From Mesaphorura yosii (lineage: Eukaryota; Arthropoda; Collembola; Poduromorpha; Tullbergiidae), in NCBI GenBank assembly GCA_009869945.1, contig WIXG01000103.1, forward strand, positions 62,001-126,000: DNA of 64,000 nucleotides, read 5' to 3'. Each line of letters begins with the position of its first letter. Within the stretch, counting starts at the first letter, position 1. Under the pieces are notes generated by a model that was not told the DNA's origin, made no database searches, and saw only the letters and a program-made list of their open reading frames with translations. This document shows, piece by piece, positions 37,901-64,000 of this stretch. The translations under genes and the position numbers were made by a program.

Positions 37901-38797
37901 CACAGTTTTGAGATACTCATTCGATTTCTTCGCCATGCAGGCCTCTTCCGGCATGATGTCGGATACATCATCTCCGTCTGAAGACGCGCCCGTGAATAAT
38001 GTCCAGCCACAGCCTCACGTCCACGATGAATTTCCTTGTCGTATTTGTGGGAAGTAAGTTTCATAAAATCTTTGCATTGAAACTTTAATGCAAGATTATC
38101 TTATAATAATTTATCATTTTGACTTCTAAATCATTTGCTTTAATTTTATGATTATTCATTTTCTATATAGTTGCAATGCTATGCCGGACTGTTGATTTTG
38201 CTCATTCATGCATAAGAGAAAGTTGTAATTTGAGTTTCAGAAAAGCTTATTTTATTTTTTAAAAGAGGTAAAGATTAATCATTTCAATCTGTTGTGTTCT
38301 GCGTCTGCCTTTGTTTCTGTTCGTTGCGTTAACCCTTTTGTCCAGAAGTTGCGGATAGGCTGCGTGTTGGCCTTTGCCATAGGTCTTCTGTTCAAACGTA
38401 TGTGGCGTTAATTGTGCTTCTTGTACAAGGCTTTGCTTCTGTTGACTGCCTTCTGTCGTGTCCTATGCTTAAACTGTGATCTCTCATGTTTAATGTTTTT
38501 GTTTTTGTTGAATTGTTATGTAATGCTTGGTTTCTCTTTGCCTCCTTCAGAGTCTTCAATAAGGTGAAAAGTCGAAGTGCTCACATGAAATCGCACCGAC
38601 CTCCGGACCAAGCTCAGAATTCTGACAATCCTACTCCAAGCAAGAAGGCAAAGAATTCTCCCAGCAAAACAGCTTCTTCCAAGTTCATGTCCATTGCTGC
38701 GTCAGCAGCAAAGTCGCGTGCCCCCATAATTCCTGCCTTAAGCCTGGATACTGCAATTAGTGGTGACGAAGTACGCTCAAGCATCGGCGGCGCGTGA
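1860..38797 (+). CDS. ZNF541: ZNF541/TRERF1/MIDEAS-family zinc-finger ELM2-SANT protein (5'-partial, whole gene span)
   Basis: Seen: fifteen exons join with matching phases: 1860-1988, 24188-24522, 27891-28001, 28442-29392, 30862-31290, 31626-31803, 32118-32392, 33278-33612, 33958-34059, 36092-36763, 36842-37224, 37305-37408, 37471-37851, 37941-38053, 38551-38797. They give 1581 residues and a stop. Numbering from the first residue seen, C2H2 fingers lie at 154-174, 182-202 and 210-233 (the third has C-x4-C spacing), then 625-645 and 1495-1515. ELM2 runs from about 1244 to 1347 and SANT from about 1360 to 1410. Linkers are Ser/Asn/Thr/Pro-rich. Known: ELM2-SANT proteins of this family bind HDAC1/2 in nuclear deacetylase complexes (MiDAC type). 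Inferred: a DNA-binding corepressor scaffold. The consecutive triple finger with the SYCD-x-RSLRRH motif fits ZNF541 best; TRERF1 is the alternative. The initiating exon was not found. Confidence 0.88.
1989..24187. other. 22 kb intron of the ZNF541-like gene
   Basis: It is bounded by gtgagt and cag in matching phase 1. It holds no recognised coding domain, tRNA or repeat array on either strand. Long frames inside (for example 3144-3797 minus) look like chance. Seven of the ten GCATTGCATT copies in the window are here. A short perfect hairpin (CACACAGC, TT loop, GCTGTGTG) lies at 14052-14069. Confidence 0.6.
24188..24522 (+). CDS. ZNF541: ZNF541-like gene exon: Ser/Thr/Asn-rich linker and start of finger 1
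   Basis: The acceptor is ggcacag and the donor gtaagt. The encoded 111 residues are rich in Ser, Thr, Asn and Pro (LQLPNCTPTLNSNANPP), with a basic stretch KPKKAHRPK that could be a nuclear localisation signal. The last codons, CCL, supply the first cysteine of the first C2H2 finger; the rest of that finger is in the next exon. This shared finger ties the exon firmly to the gene. Confidence 0.82.
24523..27890. other. Intron of the ZNF541-like gene
   Basis: 3.4 kb between gtaagt and ctttgcag, splitting finger 1. No supported feature. A 190-codon minus-strand frame at 26334-26906 is treated as chance. Confidence 0.7.
27891..28001 (+). CDS. ZNF541: ZNF541-like gene exon: C2H2 finger 1 and half of finger 2
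   Basis: This is a 37-codon, phase-0 exon (acceptor ctttgcag, donor gtaagt). It holds TCGKVFSNASALTKHKLTH, the classical linker SDERKH and CGTCGKAFKRQ. Finger 2 is completed by DHLNGHMLTH at the start of the next exon. Both intron positions cut inside fingers. Confidence 0.93.
28002..28441. other. Intron inside finger 2
   Basis: 440 bp between gtaagt and a weak acceptor (ggctgcgtcag). Nothing else seen. Confidence 0.85.
28442..29392 (+). CDS. ZNF541: ZNF541-like gene exon: end of finger 2, finger 3, long disordered region
   Basis: This 951-nt, phase-0 exon starts with DHLNGHMLTH. It then carries the third finger (CTAKGC...SLRRHVESRH, residues 210-233). About 275 residues follow, low in complexity and rich in Asn, Gln, Ser and Thr, with an acidic patch around SDADLLNSQFESPLEG that could be an activation-type or partner-binding segment. 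The exon ends GKE before gtaaga. The reading frame happens to stay open for 37 codons into each flanking region of the locus (about 28331-28441), but the intact finger shows the true acceptor is at 28441. Confidence 0.92.
29393..30861. other. Intron of the ZNF541-like gene
   Basis: 1.5 kb from gtaaga to tttatgtgtag. No supported element inside. A G/C-richer stretch with repeated GGCA words lies near 29695-29745. Confidence 0.75.
30862..31290 (+). CDS. ZNF541: ZNF541-like gene exon: Lys/Ser linker and central C2H2 finger
   Basis: The acceptor is tttatgtgtag and the donor gtatgt; 143 codons in phase 0. Near its start lies a possible helix, FLKDQLELIQQIIQKAQED. A Lys/Ser-rich tract (SSKVPKKSKSSSASSTKSD) follows, then the finger CSRCSRRFKNTPALNGHMRLH and HGGF. 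The PALNGHMRLHGG signature is typical of the central finger in this family. Confidence 0.92.
31626..31803 (+). CDS. ZNF541: ZNF541-like gene exon with histidine tract
   Basis: The acceptor is gcctgcag and the donor gtaagt; phase 0 in, phase 1 out. It contains a basic, histidine-rich run (APRKKDHHAHHHHHKD) and a Ser/Thr-rich tail. No domain is seen. The exon links in frame with both neighbours. Confidence 0.82.
32118..32392 (+). CDS. ZNF541: ZNF541-like gene exon: acidic/glutamine linker
   Basis: The acceptor is tttccag and the donor gtgagt; phase 1 in, phase 0 out. The 91 residues include GIDKPVAVVAAHVNQ and the acidic stretch EQEEHDDQQQNLQ, ending MEEEVFNK. Assigned by phase and codon continuity; no domain recognised. 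Confidence 0.8.
33278..33612 (+). CDS. ZNF541: ZNF541-like gene exon: Asn/Ser-rich linker
   Basis: The acceptor is tgtgcag and the donor gtgagt; phase 0 in, phase 2 out. It codes VSSICPDSFLVGIDETIL, then Asn/Gly/Ser-rich sequence with a serine run, partly from CAG/AGC repeats near 33510-33535, and a TTTT run. Probably disordered. Confidence 0.82.
33613..33957. other. Intron of the ZNF541-like gene
   Basis: 345 bp, gtgagt to ttaatag, phase 2. No feature seen. Confidence 0.75.
33958..34059 (+). CDS. ZNF541: ZNF541-like gene exon: proline-rich segment
   Basis: A 102-nt exon (acceptor ttaatag, donor gtaaga) with phase 2 on both sides. It codes PPLDPVFYPSPTPLSPS and SFIYPTPPA. Several Ser/Thr-Pro sites could be kinase targets (inference). 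The following 2 kb intron holds the GIY-YIG-like remnant. Confidence 0.82.
34429..34910 (-). pseudogene. Decayed GIY-YIG-like endonuclease module of a mobile element
   Basis: Read on the minus strand, an open frame from 34866 to 34429 has the layout of the GIY-YIG module found in Penelope-like and related elements. FTCATRNVLYILYCQAC supplies the strand with the GIY-equivalent tyrosine. FHVGKSV is in the YIG position, and HHRLQNNFS is in place of the conserved Arg helix. Further on are STHFTAEHDIG and the FSVIE segment. Just upstream in the same frame, interrupted by a stop near 34880, is the Cys-rich WCRNSACTKG, matching the C-x4-C block that precedes this module in such elements. There is no reverse transcriptase next to it. 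Seen: motif order and breaks. Known: family pattern. Inferred: a dead insertion in the intron, antisense to the host gene. Confidence 0.5.
35032..35340 (-). pseudogene. Unrecognised coding remnant upstream of the GIY-YIG-like module
   Basis: The minus strand is open from about 35340 down to a TAA at 35032-35034. It reads like real protein (KKFTIRIYSQDDQRFSAG, LLRIIYALDFKKIKL, STLPDGEFAISIP). Just upstream, in another frame, TYIAWIRFVDPTFREQAKG and STDKIALKAFKDWEEG read as the same kind of sequence, so a frameshift near 35315 is likely. There is no convincing match to reverse transcriptase, integrase or transposase motifs. I do not recognise the family. Confidence 0.4.
35553..35771 (-). pseudogene. 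Possible N-terminal fragment of the same decayed element
   Basis: This minus-strand frame has no ATG start. It codes a basic, NLS-like PEKRRRVDKCK followed by a probable helix, SAQDIIKDIKNLL, and ends at a TAG. The same frame continues with coding-like QYDRTTGDLVLEDENKP before further stops. Position and strand fit the 5' part of the element whose 3' part is at 34429-34910. Function unknown. Confidence 0.35.
35858..35928. repeat. Pair of 23-bp direct repeats
   Basis: AAACAATTTAATTACAAAC and the following AAAC at 35858-35880 recur at 35906-35928 with one change (AATTAC to AACTAC). They lie just outside the presumed 5' end of the minus-strand element. Confidence 0.7.
35935..35976. promoter_or_regulatory. 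Inverted CCAAT boxes next to a GC-rich run
   Basis: CCAATCAG at 35935-35942 and its reverse complement CTGATTGG at 35969-35976 flank 26 bp and are followed by GGCGCGGGGTGGGG. This resembles NF-Y and GC-box promoter architecture and lies about 165 bp upstream of the minus-strand frame at 35771. A promoter role is inferred. Confidence 0.3.
36092..36763 (+). CDS. ZNF541: ZNF541-like gene exon: large Ser/Thr-rich region
   Basis: The acceptor is ttatgtgcag and the donor gtcagt; 672 nt with phase 2 on both sides. It codes about 224 Ser/Thr/Pro/Asn-rich residues, including SLSDTLTFLTPSSSPSL and CGSSTSCWGSPDDS. There is no recognised fold. It sits directly N-terminal of the basic/ELM2 exon. Confidence 0.85.
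36842..37224 (+). CDS. ZNF541: ZNF541-like gene exon: basic segment and N-terminal ELM2
   Basis: The acceptor is cttcacag and the donor gtaaca; phase 2 in, phase 1 out. It starts SPKRKHVRNTF, followed by LYWKFSPVLSHVD. It then enters ELM2 with PRINVGQEYQAEELP and KLWDPQVMEN. ELM2 continues in the next two exons. Confidence 0.93.
37305..37408 (+). CDS. ZNF541: ZNF541-like gene exon: middle of ELM2
   Basis: The acceptor is gtttgcag and the donor gtatgg; phase 1 in, phase 0 out. It codes VNTYLQFSSCLAIPEG and DYALHLLSYCGGDIE, the helical C-terminal part of ELM2 that in this family dimerises and contacts HDAC1/2 (known for the family). Confidence 0.94.
37471..37851 (+). CDS. ZNF541: ZNF541-like gene exon: end of ELM2 and SANT domain
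   Basis: The acceptor is gtgtacag and the donor gtaagt; 127 codons in phase 0. It starts NALLLMQRDPELPEN (end of ELM2). The SANT domain has EWSREELDIFEKSLLDYG, then KTTADCVKFYQQWKKKY. Aromatic residues of the three-helix SANT core are present. A less ordered tail follows, NVPPPVNDNPLFPS. Confidence 0.96.
37941..38053 (+). CDS. ZNF541: ZNF541-like gene exon: linker and first half of C-terminal finger
   Basis: The acceptor is cgccatgcag and the donor gtaagt; phase 0 in, phase 2 out. After a Ser/Pro/acidic linker it reads FPCRICG, the cysteine pair of the last C2H2 finger. The histidines are in the terminal exon. Confidence 0.93.
38054..38550. other. Last intron of the ZNF541-like gene
   Basis: 497 bp, gtaagt to cctccttcag, splitting the C-terminal finger after the second cysteine. 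Nothing else seen. Confidence 0.8.
38551..38797 (+). CDS. ZNF541: ZNF541-like gene terminal exon
   Basis: After the acceptor cctccttcag it codes KVFNKVKSRSAHMKSH, completing the last finger (residues 1495-1515). About 65 Ser/Pro/Lys-rich residues follow, then TGA, with a second TGA directly after it. Confidence 0.94.
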
Positions 38798-38813
38798 TGA
38801 TAAATTGTATTGA

Positions 38814-38932
38814 AATAAAAAGAAGTAAGAAGGGATTTAGAATTCCATTGACAGAACCTGGACAGACTGGAGGTCGTCGTGGCCGATGCGAAAGACCGTG
38901 CTAAATGTGAACTGTAAATAATAGTTAATAAA
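38814..38932 (+). promoter_or_regulatory. Likely polyadenylation signals of the ZNF541-like gene
   Basis: AATAAA occurs at 38814-38819, 17 bp after the stop, and again at 38927-38932. Either could direct 3' end formation. No transcript evidence is available. Confidence 0.55.
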
Positions 38933-40526
38933 ATGCTCATTTAATCTCAATTTTCGCTTGATCTCATGCTAAGCCAAAGTAGGTGTAGAAATCCCTCAAG
39001 CTGAGGCTGCTGGGTGTGTCAAGTTGTAGATGGAAATATAGTTTCAAAAACATTTTGTAAAAACTTAAGATGCCAGTGTAAGTCGATGAACGCATGAAAA
39101 ATTCTGCTAAATTGTTGTATGAATACTAAATGACTAAAACTTCAATCAATTAAGATAGGAGTAAATTAGAACAATTGCGATGTAAAGTAGTGAGTAATTT
39201 TATATTTGCCCCTTCCAAACCGGAAATGCTTCTGCGTATTTAAAATTTAATGGAACGCTTTATTTTTAGCGTAGCGTAGAATGAATTCAATAGAATGCTA
39301 AGTAAATGCAAAAGACAATCTTGGAAATTTATACTTTATCTTGTTCTAGTTCTGGCTGCATCTACTTAAGTTTGCTTGCGTAGTACTCCGCATTAATCAA
39401 ATAGCGATTTTAATTATGGTGGTTTGAGTAATTCGATTTCTAGTCTAGTGTAGTTCTAAACAGAGAAGTTTGATACATACGCTGCTTTTTAAAATATCGA
39501 CTCTTCCCTTGTACATTCTATTCCTATTCGCCAATGTCCATGTCTATTGCAAATCCAAACACAAAAGCGATTTTCTTCCTTGCTCTTTAAATCCTCCACT
39601 AACTTAATGTCTTCCAAGAATACGTAAAGTAAAAATAATTGCAGCTGCTTGGGCATTGCGCTTGACTCTCAAACCAAGTAAATGCCGGCATGAACCCTCA
39701 CTCACGTAGGAACCAACCATCGGATTGTATTGTTATTTAGCGAGAATCTGCATGGGCATCGTGTACTATGAGCTATTTTGTGATGTATTGGCGAAAGGAT
39801 GAAGAAACAATCAAAATCTCGCGTCAGAAAAGGTGATGATACCAAATAAGATATAAAGAAGAATACTTACGAACTATTTTTCTTTAATCTCAGAAATATA
39901 TTTAAAATTCTAAAAGATTCTGGAAGAGTTAAACTTACTATTGAAGAGGAAACAATGTCTCTAAACTATATTCTATAACACAGTACGAGGATCTTGGTTA
40001 AAGAAAGAATTACTATTTACATTAAGAGAAGTACAATGTAAATTATTTTAAACATAGTTCGATTAATTGAAATTTCTCTCTATATTGTGAAGGAATGAAC
40101 GGAGTGAATGAAGTGCGAGACTTCTGCAGAACACATCTTCAATCCTGACTCACTTCCTTGCGTATTTCCAAAGATTATGAAAGTAGGCATTAGTTGTAGT
40201 TAGTAGATTTGATCTTACTTAATTTTGAGTATTTTTGTTTGAATGCTTGTCGGGCTTCAATACTTCGAACTTGTAAAAATTCCCAAAGTGTGATCCGATT
40301 CAAGATCCAAATCCATCGCCCACTGAAGAACGCTTGTTGAACACGCAAAGAGGAAGAGTGCGAATGCATCTTGAATCTGTAACAAAAGAGCAATTGCCCA
40401 ATTCAGATTTTATATTGACAATTGATAATGAGATGTAATGCTGCTAGTATTATCATCAACTTATTTGAGATTTTACGTTTGAATGGAAGAGAGAATGGCA
40501 AATGTTACGGTAAATAAACTGACATA
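38933..40526. other. Intergenic region between converging genes
   Basis: AT-rich unique sequence between the 3' end of the ZNF541-like gene and that of DNAL1. I see no coding signal or repeat. Confidence 0.6.
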
Positions 40527-40532
40527 TTTATT
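40527..40532 (-). promoter_or_regulatory. DNAL1 polyadenylation signal
   Basis: AATAAA on the minus strand, 28 bp downstream of the DNAL1 stop. Confidence 0.6.
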
Positions 40533-40559
40533 AACTCTCGTTGATTCAATGTATTGGCC

Positions 40560-40714
40560 TTATTGTTCGGCTTCGTCTGTACGAAGAATATTTTGCCCAT
40601 CCAATTTCCTTAATTGAAGGAGCTTCTTAGCAACTTCTATCTGCCAAAGTGCGGCAGCTGCTGGCGCGGCAGCACCTCCTACGCTGGCTGTGAACCGTTC
40701 CTCCAATGGATTTC
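40560..40714 (-). CDS. DNAL1: DNAL1 terminal exon
   Basis: The acceptor is tttctcccag. It codes [20 protein letters not shown], then [20 protein letters not shown] and an acidic tail TDEAEQ before TAA. The alanine run replaces the polar loop of vertebrate DNAL1. Confidence 0.94.
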
Positions 40715-41521
40715 CTGGGAGAAAAGTAGCAACTAAGACTGTGGGATTTGAAAACGACTACCATTGTCCCCATTTTCTGATCCTTTTACCGAGAAGGACC
40801 AGCTCTTCTAATTTCGGCAACTGATTTAACGGGGTTATTTCGTCCCACTGACGAATCCAGTTATTTCCTAGATACAGCACTCTCAGATTCTTACACGATG
40901 TCACACCTTTCGCAGGTTTCTCGATTGTGTTGTATGATGCCCAGATTTCCTCCAGTGTATCAGCACAAGCCTCCTAGAACCAATGCTACTACATAAGTGC
41001 GCGACAAATATGGCAACAGGACGCTTGTCGTAGTTACGTACAACTCCTTGTAGACTTTTCAGGTAATTTCGTCCGACTGACAATATTCTCAGATTCTTGA
41101 GTGAGTTGAGGTTGCTCAGACGCTCAATCATGTTCGTCGAAAGAGATAAGTGTCTGTAAAATGAAAATAATCATCAAGTAATTCTGCGAGATTCGACTAA
41201 TTCCATTGTGCAATTGTAAGTCTCAACTGGACTAACTCGCATTTTATCAGCAATGCAGTGGAGGTATCCATTTTCTCAATCGGCGGACTCCAGCCATTGA
41301 GTTTGACAATTGTCTGTTCACCGACCTTCCTGACCTCTCGCTTTTCCTCTTTTGCTTTTGATGGCTCCTGGTCTTCCCACATCTTTATACCTTCTTTTAA
41401 TCCAATCTTCCGAATCTGCTGAGGCAATGCCTGTTGGACAGCACCGAATTTAATAATTTAATACCGTTCTGCGTAACACATATGTTATACCCTCGTAGAA
41501 CTTAGACTCATTACTTACCAT
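40560..41521 (-). CDS. DNAL1: Axonemal dynein light chain 1, leucine-rich repeat protein
   Basis: Complete five-exon gene on the minus strand: 41519-41521 (ATG only), 41237-41430, 41042-41153, 40790-40973, 40560-40714. All introns are GT/AG and 75-88 bp. The 215-residue product carries the family signatures [75 protein letters not shown] and LRKLDGQNI. Known: DNAL1 (LC1) is a compact LRR protein that binds the motor domain of an outer-arm dynein heavy chain and microtubules in cilia and flagella. The protein is about 25 residues longer than vertebrate DNAL1 (190). The extra length is an N-terminal insertion (residues about 30-50, Lys/Glu-rich) and an alanine-rich loop ([12 protein letters not shown]). 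TAA ends it. Confidence 0.95.
40790..40973 (-). CDS. DNAL1: DNAL1 exon 4: central leucine-rich repeats
   Basis: The acceptor is gttctag and the donor gtaaaa. It codes [20 protein letters not shown], then [20 protein letters not shown] and [11 protein letters not shown]. Phase 0 in, phase 1 out. Confidence 0.95.
41042..41153 (-). CDS. DNAL1: DNAL1 exon 3: first leucine-rich repeats
   Basis: The acceptor is ttttacag and the donor gtacgt. It codes [16 protein letters not shown], then [20 protein letters not shown]. Phase 2 in, phase 0 out. Confidence 0.95.
41237..41430 (-). CDS. DNAL1: DNAL1 exon 2
   Basis: The acceptor is gctgtccaacag and the donor gttagt. It codes [20 protein letters not shown], a Lys/Glu-rich insertion, [16 protein letters not shown] and the start of Glu-66. 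It leaves in phase 2. Confidence 0.92.
41519..41521 (-). CDS. DNAL1: DNAL1 initiator exon (ATG only)
   Basis: On the minus strand the sequence reads cagatc ATG gtaagt. The ATG sits directly on a consensus donor, with A at -3, and splicing to 41430 gives ATG-GCA (Met-Ala). No other in-frame ATG precedes the conserved region. Confidence 0.75.
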
Positions 41522-42525
41522 GATCTGAATAATACCGTTTTTCAGATTAATCAAAAAATCGAAGCACTTCAGACTCCTTCGCAATCAAAGCATATATCTG
41601 CTTGTATCATTGGCGAGGACAAAAATTGGGATAATTTCCACCATGCGCTACTCATACGGTTCGATTGAAACATCGATCAAACTCTCAAGAACAAATTCAT
41701 GTTTATTTTTGGCCATTTCTGGAATAAGCATGCGAAATATTTCAATTCCGCTGAATGTCAACTATTTTGACGACGAGTTTAACTCAAAATCTAACTTTGA
41801 TTATTGTCTGATCCTATCTCTCATGAAAATCAGGACATATCCACAACTAAACAATTCATTATTCATCGTAAAATTAAACGCTACGCGACTTGTACGCTAA
41901 CTGGTGTTGACAAAGATCGGATCTCATCTTCCACCAACGCACCAACTCGAGCGTGCACGCACGCAGGCTGAGCTCCATCTACGTACACTCGTCTTATGAT
42001 TGCCCACACATTTACAAATTCTCATTGAGCGAGTTCAACTCAAGTCGCAGCAGCAGAGCAATTGATAACAATAAAAAGTCCTTGCCCTTCAATTTAAACT
42101 TTTATTACGGCACACGAACGAATCACAATGCATCCGTAGTACAAGTGCTAGCAAAAGTACACAAACCGCAAAGGTAAATACGTTAGTCAACCTGTCAATT
42201 TATTCAGCCCTGAGTTTATTCTTGTAATCTCTGTCAACTGTGCTTTAATTTTTCAAGTTTTGTTGCTTGAGTTAAGTCTGTGTAGCAATATCAAGGAAGC
42301 CTGGACTAATCGTACCATATCGATCAGTGACCATCAATCGGCATTCACCCGCATTTGTTCTTATCATTTCATTACAACCAAACTTCGAACTTGGCGAACC
42401 CTTAACTCGCGAGAGGACCGAGGTTCCAACTGGATTAATATCTTCCGAAAGCCGAAATTGAAATCGACGACGACCAAGTGACCCTTCATACGTGCTTTAC
42501 GACACTATAGGCGAGAAAAGTGACC
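41522..42525. promoter_or_regulatory. Head-to-head upstream region shared by DNAL1 and B56
   Basis: 1004 bp separate the two ATGs, which diverge. The region must hold both 5' UTRs and probably both promoters. I found no clear TATA box or RFX X-box. The frames inside are not supported as coding. Confidence 0.5.

Positions 42526-64000
<21,475 letters not shown>

Noticed and set aside
41610-42481. Three plus-strand frames between DNAL1 and B56
   Set aside because: No family resemblance. They lie in the divergent upstream region and would be interrupted by the promoters or 5' UTRs.

Overview
The window is animal nuclear DNA. Coding sequence sits in small exons with GT/AG boundaries and consistent phases, separated either by introns of about 70-150 bp or by introns of 2-22 kb. 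There are no operons or bacterial signals. The gene set (an HDAC-complex zinc-finger/ELM2/SANT protein, an axonemal dynein light chain, a B56 subunit of PP2A), the compact introns and the invertebrate-like low-complexity linkers suggest an invertebrate, probably an arthropod with motile cilia or flagellate sperm. The sequence alone does not fix the taxon.

Layout. (1) About 1860-38797, plus strand: the 3' part of a large ZNF541/TRERF1/MIDEAS-family gene. I could assemble fifteen exons with fully compatible phases, giving 1581 residues and a stop. It has three N-terminal C2H2 fingers, one central finger, an ELM2 domain, a SANT domain and one C-terminal finger. The first exon found follows an unseen 5' exon and precedes a 22 kb intron. 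(2) 40560-41521, minus strand: a complete five-exon gene for axonemal dynein light chain 1 (DNAL1, 215 residues), tail to tail with the first gene. (3) From 42526 to the window end, plus strand: a PP2A B56 regulatory subunit gene of the gamma type, head to head with DNAL1 and with about 1 kb between the two ATGs. Fourteen exons give 491 residues; the C-terminal end lies beyond the window.

The rest is mainly intron. Three things stand out in it. First, a decayed element lies antisense in a 2 kb intron of the zinc-finger gene; it carries a GIY-YIG-like C-terminal module and an unrecognised coding remnant. Second, an open frame of about 140 codons lies in the last large B56 intron and could be an alternative 5' exon. 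Third, there is a dead duplicate of a 30-nt B56 microexon, with a further relic on the other side of the functional exon. A 10-mer, GCATTGCATT, recurs ten times across the noncoding DNA.

The three genes belong to different processes (chromatin repression, ciliary motility, phosphatase targeting). The only structural link seen is the shared DNAL1/B56 upstream region. I saw no RNA genes and no CRISPR array.
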